A stretch of 12,846 nucleotides of DNA, taken from assembly GCA_900553595.1 (NCBI GenBank), contig USEC01000046.1, positions 1-12,846 of the forward strand, in the 5' to 3' direction. Below the pieces are notes generated by a model that saw nothing but the letters and a program-made list of their open reading frames with translations, did not search any database and had not been told where the DNA came from. The DNA comes from an uncultured Prevotella sp. Its GTDB lineage: Bacteria; Bacteroidota; Bacteroidia; Bacteroidales; Bacteroidaceae. Positions 1 to 6,191 of this stretch are shown here, piece after piece; within the stretch, counting starts at the first letter, position 1; every line of letters starts with the position of its first letter. Position numbers and translations under genes: made by a program.

Positions 1-16
1 AGAATTTTGTTTGTTT

Positions 17-127
17 TTATTTTGCAACACTAAGATAAGTGAAATTTCTGACATGACAAAATCCTGAGCAACTTTTTGTTGCTCAGGTGCTTATAAAAAA
101 CATTAAATTATAGTGTTGCGGAAATAA
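17..127. repeat. Inverted repeats bracketing a hairpin (possible MITE-like element)
   Basis: The left arm TTATTTTGCAACACTA (17-32) and the reverse complement of the right arm (111-127, TTATTTCCGCAACACTA) match except for T versus CC. The core GCAACACTA/TAGTGTTGC is perfect. The arms enclose the 10-bp hairpin at 63-87 roughly at their centre. It could be a short non-autonomous element or simply a two-level terminator structure. No transposase or clear target duplication is visible. Confidence 0.4.
63..87 (-). terminator. Hairpin, probable intrinsic terminator of the small minus-strand gene
   Basis: A perfect 10-bp stem (CCTGAGCAAC at 63-72, GTTGCTCAGG at 78-87) encloses a 5-nt loop. Read on the minus strand it is followed by ATTTTGTC, a short and imperfect T-tract, so termination efficiency is uncertain. 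The stop codon of the minus-strand gene (83-85) lies inside the 5' arm of the transcript hairpin, which is unusual but found in compact genomes. Confidence 0.5.
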
Positions 128-274
128 GGATACATTAAATGTCAATGGTTCTTCTCCCGTTCTTGCCTTGTAATCTTCGTAAAGCATTTTGCGCATTTTT
201 TCCACCATGACTTTCTTTTGAGCTTTGGCAGATTCCCAACGCTTTATGGCTTCGGCTCTTGTGATTTTTTCCAT
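83..274 (-). CDS. Small hypothetical protein, 63 aa, basic helical N-terminus
   Basis: I do not recognise a functional family. The first 47 residues are strongly charged and look helical (MEKITRAEAIKRWESAKAQ, then a Lys/Met-rich stretch and EDYKARTGEEP), as in short Bacteroidales proteins that begin with a TRAEAIKRWE-like motif. No signal peptide, membrane segment or cysteine cluster is visible. The ATG follows an A/T-rich stretch without a clear Shine-Dalgarno, normal for this phylum. A promoter matching the Bacteroidota consensus lies about 90 bp upstream on the same strand, which supports real expression. The last 15 or so residues (SLFPQHYNLMFFIST) differ in character and fall within an inverted-repeat structure at 17-127, so the C-terminus may have been replaced or extended by insertion of that element. 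The stop codon lies within the terminator-like hairpin. Confidence is moderate. Confidence 0.6.
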   Translation of the reverse strand: MEKITRAEAIKRWESAKAQKKVMVEKMRKMLYEDYKARTGEEPLTFNVSLFPQHYNLMFFIST

Positions 275-360
275 AAAAGTTAATTTACCTTATGTGAAGA
301 TGGTGCAAGTGAGTGCAATGAAAGCTTGCTTTCTGATTGCCGAATGCAGCCTATCTTATG

Positions 361-389
361 CAAAGGTACATAATTTCTTCTAAATCAAA
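361..389 (-). promoter_or_regulatory. Bacteroidota-type promoter for the small minus-strand gene
   Basis: On the minus strand the -7 element TACCTTTG (361-368) fits TAnnTTTG and is followed by CA, as is common. A TTTG (386-389) lies 17 bp upstream, slightly closer than the usual 19-21 bp. The predicted transcript start is near 353-356, giving a leader of roughly 80 nt before the ATG at 274. Confidence 0.55.
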
Positions 390-523
390 AACTTTCTGAA
401 AAATAAATGTCTTGTGCAAGCCCGTCGGTTGCCGCTTCTTGCTGCTTTGTTTTCTTCGCTTTCCTCCATGTGCGGGACTTCTTTATATTATTAATGTGCA
501 AGCGTCAAAAAAAGTGCAAATCA

Positions 524-555
524 TTCGCAAAATCATAACAAAATCAGTAATTTTG
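524..555 (+). promoter_or_regulatory. Promoter of the suf locus
   Basis: The -7 box TAATTTTG (548-555) is a full match to TAnnTTTG. The -33 box TTCG (524-527) is one mismatch from TTTG with 20 bp spacing. Predicted transcription start is near 560-563, giving a leader of about 110 nt before sufB that contains the stem-loop at 574-629. No recognisable IscR, SufR or Fur operator was seen. Confidence 0.65.
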
Positions 556-573
556 CAATTTGGAATAAAAGGC

Positions 574-629
574 GGTGTGTCAAAACAGAAGTTATCGGAA
601 GTTAGGCTAACTCCCGTTTTTGACACACC
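574..629 (+). promoter_or_regulatory. Large stem-loop in the sufB leader
   Basis: A perfect 12-bp stem pairs GGTGTGTCAAAA (574-585) with TTTTGACACACC (618-629). Inside it a second stem forms from 596-604 and 608-616 (CGG-A-AGTTA with TAACT-C-CCG, one A/C mismatch, loop GGC). A 10-nt single-stranded bulge (586-595) remains on the 5' side. It lies between the predicted transcript start and the sufB start, so it should be part of the mRNA leader. No poly-T follows the 3' arm, so it is not an obvious terminator. It could be a regulatory leader, an mRNA stabiliser or a dispersed palindromic repeat. Confidence 0.5.
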
Positions 630-671
630 TCCTTGAAAAAGGGGATAACAATCCTTTGCACTCAATGAAAA

Positions 672-2123
672 ATGGAAAATAAAGATACAAAAAATGCGTA
701 TGTGCGCCAGGTGGCTGAGCAGAAATACGAATACGGCTTCACAACCGATGTGCATACCGACATCATAGAAACAGGACTCAACGAGGACATCGTGCGACTC
801 ATCTCGGCAAAGAAGGGCGAGCCGGACTGGATGCTCGACTTCCGCCTCAAGGCTTTCCGCCACTGGCTCACCATGAAGCAGCCGGAGTGGGGACATGTGC
901 ATCTGCCCGAAATCGACTATCAGGCAATATCCTACTATGCCGACCCGCTCGCCAAGAAAAAGAACGAGAAGAAGGAAATCGACCCCGAACTGATGAAGAC
1001 CTTCGACAAACTTGGCATTCCGCTCGAGGAGCGTCTGGCTCTTAGCGGCGTGGCGGTGGATGCCATCATGGACTCCGTCAGCGTGAAAACCACCTTCAAG
1101 CAGCACCTCGCCGAGAAGGGCATCATCTTCTGCTCCATCGGCGACGCCATAAAGACGCATCCCGACCTCGTGCGTGAGTACCTCGGAACGGTAGTGCCCT
1201 ACCGCGACAACTTCTTCGCAGCGTTGAACAGCGCCGTCTTCTCCGACGGTTCGTTCGTGTATATACCCAAAGGCGTGCGCTGCCCGATGGAGCTGAGCAG
1301 CTACTTCCGCATCAACGCGCGCAACACGGGACAGTTCGAGCGCACGCTCATCATTGCCGACGACGATGCATACGTCTCCTATCTCGAAGGCTGCACCGCG
1401 CCTATGCGCGACGAGAACCAGCTTCATGCTGCCATTGTGGAGATTGTGGTGAACGACCGGGCGGAAGTGAAATACTCCACCGTGCAGAACTGGTACCCGG
1501 GTGACGAGCACGGCAAGGGCGGAGTGCTCAATCTCGTGACGAAGCGTGGCGACCTGCGCGGTGTGGCTTCCAAACTTTCATGGACCCAGGTGGAGACGGG
1601 TTCGGCCATAACATGGAAGTATCCGTCGTGCGTACTGCGCGGCGACGGCTCGCAAGCCGAATTCTATTCCGTCGCCGTCACCAACAACTATCAGGAGGCG
1701 GACACCGGTACGAAGATGATACATATAGGGAAGAACACCAAATCGACAATCATCTCGAAAGGCATATCGGCAGGACATAGCCAGAACTCCTACCGCGGAC
1801 TCGTGCGTGCCACGCGCAACGCCGACGGAGCACGCAACTACTCGTCGTGCGACTCGCTGCTGCTCGGATCCGACTGCGGGGCGCACACCTTCCCCTACAT
1901 GGACATACACAACGACACGGCAGTGGTGGAGCACGAGGCGACGACATCGAAAATCTCCGAGGACCAGCTCTTCTACTGCAACCAGCGAGGCATACCCACC
2001 GAGCAGGCGGTAGGACTTATCGTCAATGGCTACGCCAAGGACGTGCTCAACAAGCTCCCCATGGAGTTCGCAGTGGAGGCGCAGAAGCTGCTCAGCGTGT
2101 CGCTGGAAGGAACGGTGGGATAA
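672..2123 (+). CDS. sufB: SufB, Fe-S cluster assembly scaffold protein
   Basis: SufB is the scaffold subunit of the cytosolic SufBC2D complex, on which iron-sulfur clusters are built from SufS-derived sulfur and iron before transfer to apo-proteins. The 483-residue length is normal. The beta-helical core carries family signatures, including VYIPKGVRCPMEL near residue 200 and the C-terminal SSCDSLLLGSDCGAHTFPY. C393 and E422 sit 29 residues apart, as do Cys405 and Glu434 of E. coli SufB, the residues implicated in receiving sulfur and in cluster formation. The chosen ATG (672) gives MENKDTKNAYVRQVAEQKYEYGF, a natural family N-terminus; no strong Shine-Dalgarno is present. It is the first gene after the promoter at 524-555 and is followed by sufC after 107 bp. 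The identification is secure. Confidence 0.97.
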   Translation: MENKDTKNAYVRQVAEQKYEYGFTTDVHTDIIETGLNEDIVRLISAKKGEPDWMLDFRLKAFRHWLTMKQPEWGHVHLPEIDYQAISYYADPLAKKKNEKKEIDPELMKTFDKLGIPLEERLALSGVAVDAIMDSVSVKTTFKQHLAEKGIIFCSIGDAIKTHPDLVREYLGTVVPYRDNFFAALNSAVFSDGSFVYIPKGVRCPMELSSYFRINARNTGQFERTLIIADDDAYVSYLEGCTAPMRDENQLHAAIVEIVVNDRAEVKYSTVQNWYPGDEHGKGGVLNLVTKRGDLRGVASKLSWTQVETGSAITWKYPSCVLRGDGSQAEFYSVAVTNNYQEADTGTKMIHIGKNTKSTIISKGISAGHSQNSYRGLVRATRNADGARNYSSCDSLLLGSDCGAHTFPYMDIHNDTAVVEHEATTSKISEDQLFYCNQRGIPTEQAVGLIVNGYAKDVLNKLPMEFAVEAQKLLSVSLEGTVG

Positions 2124-2148
2124 GGCTTCGCCGCCGTCACATGAAGCC
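2124..2148 (+). other. Small stem-loop just after the sufB stop codon
   Basis: GGCTTC (2124-2129) pairs with GAAGCC (2143-2148) across a 13-nt loop immediately after the sufB stop. The remainder of the 107-bp sufB-sufC spacer is GC-rich up to about 2180 and then A-rich before the sufC start. No T-tract follows, so I do not read it as a terminator; it might influence mRNA processing. Support is weak. Confidence 0.25.
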
Positions 2149-2230
2149 GCGCCATCGCCGGAGGACGGAAAACCGACGGCAATGACGGGGACAGACAAAC
2201 GACAAAATCCAAAAAATCAAAACTCGATAT

Positions 2231-2983
2231 ATGTTAGAAGTAAAGAACCTCCACGCCACAATCGCTGGCAAGGAAATATTGCGAGGCATCAACCTCACCA
2301 TCAACGACGGCGAAATACACGCCATCATGGGACCCAACGGTTCGGGAAAATCCACACTCAGCGCAGTGCTCACGGGCAATCCGCTCTACGAAGTCACTGA
2401 AGGCGAGGCGTGGTTCAACGGCAAGAACATACTTGAAATGAAGCCGGAAGACCGCGCACACGAGGGACTCTTCCTCTCGTTCCAGTATCCTGTGGAGATT
2501 CCCGGCGTGTCAATGACCAACTTCCTCAAGGCTGCCGTCAATGAAAAGCGCAAGTATCAGGGGCTGTCCGAGCTGAAGGCCGGCGACTTTCTGAAACTCA
2601 TGAACGAGAAACGCAAGATCGTGGAACTCGACTCCAAGTTCACACGCCGCTCCGTCAATGAGGGATTCTCCGGCGGAGAAAAGAAGCGCAACGAGATATT
2701 CCAGATGGCAATGCTCGAACCCCGCCTCGCCATTCTCGACGAGACCGACTCCGGACTCGATGTTGATGCAATGCGCATCGTCGCCGACGGCGTGAACAAG
2801 ATGCATACTCCCGAAACATCCGCAATCGTGATAACCCACTACGAGCGTCTGCTCGACATGATAAAGCCCGATGTGGTGCATGTGCTCTACCAGGGACGCA
2901 TCGTGAAGACTGCCGGTCCGGAACTCGCCAAGGAGATTGAGCAGAGAGGCTACGACTGGATAAAGGCTGAAATAGGAGAATAG
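2231..2983 (+). CDS. sufC: SufC, ABC-type ATPase of the Fe-S assembly complex
   Basis: SufC is the soluble ATPase subunit that dimerises on SufB and SufD, and its ATP hydrolysis remodels the scaffold during cluster assembly. It is not a transporter, although it has the ABC fold. Motifs are complete: Walker A GPNGSGKST at 34-42, signature FSGGE at 146-150, Walker B LAILDETDSGLD with D170 and the catalytic E171, and the switch histidine H203 in VITHY. FSGGEKKR and ETDSGLDVDA are characteristic of SufC rather than of transporter ATPases. The 250-residue length is typical. The ATG at 2231 begins MLEVKNLHATI, standard for the family. An 81-bp spacer containing possible secondary structure separates it from sufD. 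Confidence 0.97.
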   Translation: MLEVKNLHATIAGKEILRGINLTINDGEIHAIMGPNGSGKSTLSAVLTGNPLYEVTEGEAWFNGKNILEMKPEDRAHEGLFLSFQYPVEIPGVSMTNFLKAAVNEKRKYQGLSELKAGDFLKLMNEKRKIVELDSKFTRRSVNEGFSGGEKKRNEIFQMAMLEPRLAILDETDSGLDVDAMRIVADGVNKMHTPETSAIVITHYERLLDMIKPDVVHVLYQGRIVKTAGPELAKEIEQRGYDWIKAEIGE

Positions 2984-3003
2984 GAAAGGAGGCCCGGCTT
3001 CCG

Positions 3004-3035
3004 GTGGTTTCCGTCCTGAAAGGACTCCTTACCAC
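3004..3035 (+). other. Nested stem-loop in the sufC-sufD spacer
   Basis: An outer stem GTGGT (3004-3008)/ACCAC (3031-3035) encloses an inner stem GTCCT (3013-3017)/AGGAC (3021-3025) with loop GAA. Internal loops separate the two. There is no following T-run. It may form in the mRNA between sufC and sufD and alter relative expression, but stems this short can arise by chance. Confidence 0.3.
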
Positions 3036-3064
3036 TTCCGCCCCTTTAAAAAAGCAAAGCAACA

Positions 3065-4408
3065 ATGAACAGCGAAAAACAATATATCGACCTCTACCGG
3101 CAGTGCCGCGAGCAGCTCTGTGCCCACAGCGCCGCCCCGCTCAACGCCGTGCGTGACGCCGCCTTCGCCGATTTCGGGCGTCTCGGCTTCCCCCCGCGTA
3201 AGGTAGAACGTTACAAATACACCGATATTGCCGAGATGTTCGCCCCCGACTACGGGCTGAACATCAACCGTCTGGATATTCCCGTGGACCCCTACAAGGC
3301 GTTCCGGTGCGATGTCCCCAATCTGAGCACATCGCTCTATTTCGTCATCAACGATCAGTTCCGCTCCTCGCTGCAGCCCAAGGAGAACCTGCCCGAAGGC
3401 ATAACCGTAGCCTCGCTCGCACAATACGCCGCGGAACACCCCGACTTCGTGGCGGAACACTATGCGCGTCTGGCGTCAACATCCGACGATGCCGTCACCG
3501 CACTCAACACCATGCTGGCGCAGGACGGGCTCCTCATCCGTGTGGAGAAGAACGTGCGCGTGGAACGCACGGTGCAGGTCATCAACATACTGCGCTCCGA
3601 TGTGCCGCTGATGATAAACCGTCGCGTGCTTATCGTGATGGAAGAGGGTGCCGAAGCCAAGTTCCTCTTCTGCGACCATGCTGCCGACGACCGTGAGTTT
3701 CTCACTACGCAGGTAATCGAAGCCTATGTCGCCGACAACGCATCGCTCGACCTCTACTGCATGGAGGAGACGCATTACAAAAACACCCGCGTCTCGAATG
3801 TCTATGTGCAGCAGCAGCGCGACTCGCGGTTCAACCACAATGTCATAACGCTTCACAACGGCGTGACACGCAACCGCCTTGATGTGCAGCTCAAGGGCGA
3901 GGGTGCCGAGTGCTGGTGCAACGGCTGCGTCATCGCCGACAAGAATCAGCATGTGGACAACAACACGCTCATCGACCATCAGGTGAGCCGTTGCACAAGC
4001 CACGAGAAGTACAAGTATGTGCTCAACGATGCCGCCGTGGGAGCCTTTGCCGGCCGTGTCCTCGTGCGTCACGGGGCACAGCACACCGTCTCCGAGGAGG
4101 TGAACCAGAACCTTTGCGCCACCCGTGAGGCACGGATGTACACACAGCCCATGCTCGAAATATATGCCGACGACGTGAAATGCTCGCACGGCAGCACCGT
4201 GGGACAGCTCAACGACGCCGCACTCTTCTACATGAGGCAGCGTGGAATAAGCGAGAAGGAAGCGAAACTGTTGCTTGAATTTGCCTTCATCAACGAAGTT
4301 GTGGACCAGATAAAGCTCGAACCGCTTCGCGATCGTTTGCACTATCTTGTCGAAAAGCGATTCCGTGGTGAACTGAGCAAGTGTGAAGGCTGCAAACTTT
4401 GCAAGTAA
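3065..4408 (+). CDS. sufD: SufD, Fe-S assembly scaffold partner
   Basis: SufD pairs with SufB in the SufBC2D scaffold complex and is needed for iron acquisition and cluster formation at the SufB-SufD interface. The 447-residue protein has the family N-terminal motif with KVERYKYTDI near residues 45-54 and the conserved C-terminal segment DDVKCSHGSTVGQLNDAALF. C373 and H375 there correspond in motif and spacing to Cys358 and His360 of E. coli SufD. The C-terminus ends in KCEGCKLCK, placing three cysteines (C440, C443, C446) in a C-x2-C-x2-C tail that E. coli SufD lacks as far as I recall. The ATG follows an A-rich stretch. The next gene, sufS, is 163 bp downstream, the widest gap in the locus. 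Confidence 0.96.
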   Translation: MNSEKQYIDLYRQCREQLCAHSAAPLNAVRDAAFADFGRLGFPPRKVERYKYTDIAEMFAPDYGLNINRLDIPVDPYKAFRCDVPNLSTSLYFVINDQFRSSLQPKENLPEGITVASLAQYAAEHPDFVAEHYARLASTSDDAVTALNTMLAQDGLLIRVEKNVRVERTVQVINILRSDVPLMINRRVLIVMEEGAEAKFLFCDHAADDREFLTTQVIEAYVADNASLDLYCMEETHYKNTRVSNVYVQQQRDSRFNHNVITLHNGVTRNRLDVQLKGEGAECWCNGCVIADKNQHVDNNTLIDHQVSRCTSHEKYKYVLNDAAVGAFAGRVLVRHGAQHTVSEEVNQNLCATREARMYTQPMLEIYADDVKCSHGSTVGQLNDAALFYMRQRGISEKEAKLLLEFAFINEVVDQIKLEPLRDRLHYLVEKRFRGELSKCEGCKLCK

Positions 4409-4412
4409 AAAA

Positions 4413-4424
4413 CAAAACGTTTTG
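4413..4424. promoter_or_regulatory. 12-bp palindrome in the sufD-sufS spacer
   Basis: CAAAACGTTTTG is a perfect palindrome starting 5 bp after the sufD stop codon. It could be a dimeric regulator site or part of an internal sufS promoter region, but no convincing TAnnTTTG element is positioned with it. The rest of the 163-bp spacer is A/T-rich and includes ATGAGC (4451-4456) and GCTCAT (4492-4497) as a long-range inverted repeat. Confidence 0.3.
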
Positions 4425-4571
4425 CAGTCTTTGCCAAATTGAATAGAAGGATGAGCGGATTGATGTGTAATTGTTTTTGAGTAAAAAAGTTGCTCATGAA
4501 AGAAAGAATATCCTTATGCCCCCCGTCTTGTATGGCGTTGCTTATCCCTTGAAAATGAAATAAAACAGATT

Positions 4572-5786
4572 ATGTACGATATTAATAAAGTCCGTGCCGA
4601 CTTCCCGATTCTTTCGCGCGAAGTCTATAATCGCCCTCTGGTGTATCTCGACAACGCCGCAACGACGCAGAAACCGCTCTGCGTTCTCGATGCCATGCGG
4701 GAGGAATATCTTAATGTCAATGCCAATGTGCACCGCGGAGTGCATTACCTTTCGCAACGCGCCACCGACCTGCATGAGGCTGCACGCGAACGGGTGCGCA
4801 ACTTTCTGAATGCGGAGAAGACCGAAGAGATAATCTTTACACGCGGAACGACGGAGAGCATAAATCTTGTTGCCGCTTCATTCTGTGAGGAGTTTATGCA
4901 CGAAGGCGACGAGGTGATAGTCTCGGCAATGGAGCATCACAGCAATATCGTGCCTTGGCAGCTGCAAGCGGCAAAGCGCGGCATAGCCATAAAGGTGGTT
5001 CCCATGAACGAAAAAGGGGAACTCCTGCTCGACGAATACGAAGCACTCTTCTCCGAACGCACCCGGATTGTGAGCGTGGCGCATGTCAGCAATGTGCTCG
5101 GAACGGTGAATCCCGTGAAGGAAATGGTGCGTATTGCTCACGAACATGGCGTTCCGGTGCTTGTGGATGGCGCACAGTCGGCTCCGCATACTGCCATCGA
5201 TGTGCGCGACCTCGACTGCGATTTCTTCGCTTTCAGCGGTCATAAGATTTACGGTCCCACCGGCATCGGTGTGCTTTACGGTAAGGAGTCGTGGCTCGAC
5301 CGTATGCCTCCCTATCAGGGCGGAGGCGAGATGATAGAGAGCGTGAGCTTCGAACGCACTGTCTTCGAGAAGCTTCCGTTCAAGTTCGAGGCCGGCACTC
5401 CCGACTATGTAGCCACCCACGGACTCGCCACCGCACTCGATTATGTGACGGAACTCGGCATGGACAACATCGCACGCCATGAGCGTGAACTTACGGAATA
5501 CTGTGTCCGGCGGATGAAAGAAATCCCCGGAATGCGCCTTTTCGGCACAGCCGGGGATAAGGATGCAGTGGTGTCGTTCCTCGTGGGCGACATACACCAC
5601 CTTGATATGGGTACTCTTCTCGACCGTCTCGGCATCGCCGTGCGCACCGGTCACCACTGCGCCCAGCCCGTGATGCAGCGTTTCGGCGTGCAGGGCATGG
5701 TGCGTGCATCGTTCGCTCTGTACACCACCAACGACGAAATCGACACTCTCGTGGAGGGAATCAGGCGCGTGAGCCAGATGTTCTGA
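4572..5786 (+). CDS. sufS: SufS, group II cysteine desulfurase
   Basis: SufS is a PLP-dependent enzyme that converts L-cysteine to L-alanine and holds the sulfur as a persulfide for delivery to SufB, usually through SufE or SufU. The 404-residue protein begins with MYDINKVRADFPIL, a typical SufS N-terminus. The PLP lysine is K225 in SGHKIYGPTGIG. The persulfide cysteine is C363 in RTGHHCAQP, the group II form. Both sit one residue from the E. coli SufS positions (K226, C364). An EHHSNIVPW motif near residue 119 supplies the histidine that stacks on PLP. Neither SufE nor SufU is encoded nearby, so the sulfur acceptor must lie elsewhere. The 163-bp gap after sufD leaves open a separate promoter. 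It converges with the minus-strand gene ending at 5811. Confidence 0.96.
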   Translation: MYDINKVRADFPILSREVYNRPLVYLDNAATTQKPLCVLDAMREEYLNVNANVHRGVHYLSQRATDLHEAARERVRNFLNAEKTEEIIFTRGTTESINLVAASFCEEFMHEGDEVIVSAMEHHSNIVPWQLQAAKRGIAIKVVPMNEKGELLLDEYEALFSERTRIVSVAHVSNVLGTVNPVKEMVRIAHEHGVPVLVDGAQSAPHTAIDVRDLDCDFFAFSGHKIYGPTGIGVLYGKESWLDRMPPYQGGGEMIESVSFERTVFEKLPFKFEAGTPDYVATHGLATALDYVTELGMDNIARHERELTEYCVRRMKEIPGMRLFGTAGDKDAVVSFLVGDIHHLDMGTLLDRLGIAVRTGHHCAQPVMQRFGVQGMVRASFALYTTNDEIDTLVEGIRRVSQMF

Positions 5787-5810
5787 GCCGTCATGCGCCT
5801 TTTGCCGGCG

Positions 5811-6080
5811 TCAGTCCCTGCAACTGAGGAGGGCTGCCACGAACCACAGCACCGCCGCAAGGTGCAGCAGAACGGAGTCGAACGTGAAGAACACCGCCAC
5901 TGTTCCTGCCAGTTGCGCATGCAGAATGCACATCGTCTGGCGCATGCTCACCTCACGTTCAAGCACCTGCGAGAAGTAGCAGCGTAACCATTCGGCGGGG
6001 CGGCACAGTTGTTTCCATACATTTTCCATAGTGTCTTGCATTTGAGAACGGCTGTTGCCGAGGGTCATTTCCTTTTCCAT
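5811..6080 (-). CDS. Small hypothetical membrane protein, 89 aa
   Basis: No functional family is recognised. The N-terminal half is polar and probably helical (MEKEMTLGNSRSQMQDTMEN, then PAEWLRCYFSQVLEREVSMRQT). The C-terminal part from about residue 56 to 86 is hydrophobic (AGTVAVFFTF, then LLHLAAVLWFVAALL) and should form one or two short membrane helices, ending in SCRD. Short proteins of this kind, with an FSQVLE...S-RQT segment and a C-terminal WF-AL motif, are familiar in Bacteroidales genomes without assigned function. The start at 6080 follows an A/T-rich leader, and a TAAATTTG promoter element lies about 45 bp upstream. The overlapping plus-strand frame at 5793-5987 lacks these features and is taken as a shadow. 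It is convergent with sufS (24 bp apart) and divergent from rnhB. Confidence 0.7.
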   Translation of the reverse strand: MEKEMTLGNSRSQMQDTMENVWKQLCRPAEWLRCYFSQVLEREVSMRQTMCILHAQLAGTVAVFFTFDSVLLHLAAVLWFVAALLSCRD

Positions 6081-6122
6081 AAGAGATGTATCTTTAATAG
6101 GTTTATGTCATGTTCGATGTTG

Positions 6123-6130
6123 CAAATTTA
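6123..6130 (-). promoter_or_regulatory. Promoter -7 element for the 89-aa membrane protein gene
   Basis: On the minus strand TAAATTTG matches TAnnTTTG exactly and is followed by CA. No good TTTG is found at the 19-21 bp distance (the nearest candidate, ATTG at 6147-6150, is 16 bp away), so only half of the consensus is present. Confidence 0.45.
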
Positions 6131-6165
6131 CCTGTTAAGATAGAAACAATATTTCCTTCTCTGAT

Positions 6166-6173
6166 TATTTTCG
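6166..6173 (+). promoter_or_regulatory. Candidate promoter element for rnhB
   Basis: TATTTTCG is one mismatch from TAnnTTTG and lies 18 bp before the rnhB start codon. No convincing -33 element was found. It is listed because the gene upstream is divergent, so rnhB needs a promoter somewhere in 6081-6191. Confidence 0.3.
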
Positions 6174-6191
6174 TTAAATAAAGTTGTAGGT

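Noticed and set aside
412..636. Plus-strand 74-codon frame before sufB
   Set aside because: It needs a TTG start, spans the suf promoter and the stem-loop, and has no protein-like features beyond a chance hydrophobic start.
651..658. ATCCTTTG just before sufB considered as a second promoter
   Set aside because: The TA of the TAnnTTTG consensus is replaced by AT and no -33 element lies at the right distance; the start codon is also only 14 bp downstream.
483..1511. Long minus-strand open frame (342 codons) opposite sufB
   Set aside because: It lies antisense to sufB, its translation has no recognisable motif, and it runs through the suf promoter. It arises from GC-rich third positions on the coding strand.
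2026..2400. Plus-strand frame across the sufB-sufC junction
   Set aside because: It overlaps both sufB and sufC in another frame and has a low-complexity Arg/His/Ser composition.
5793..5987. Plus-strand 64-codon frame after sufS
   Set aside because: The opposite strand encodes a more convincing protein with a membrane segment and a promoter; this frame is rich in His, Arg and Gln as a shadow would be.
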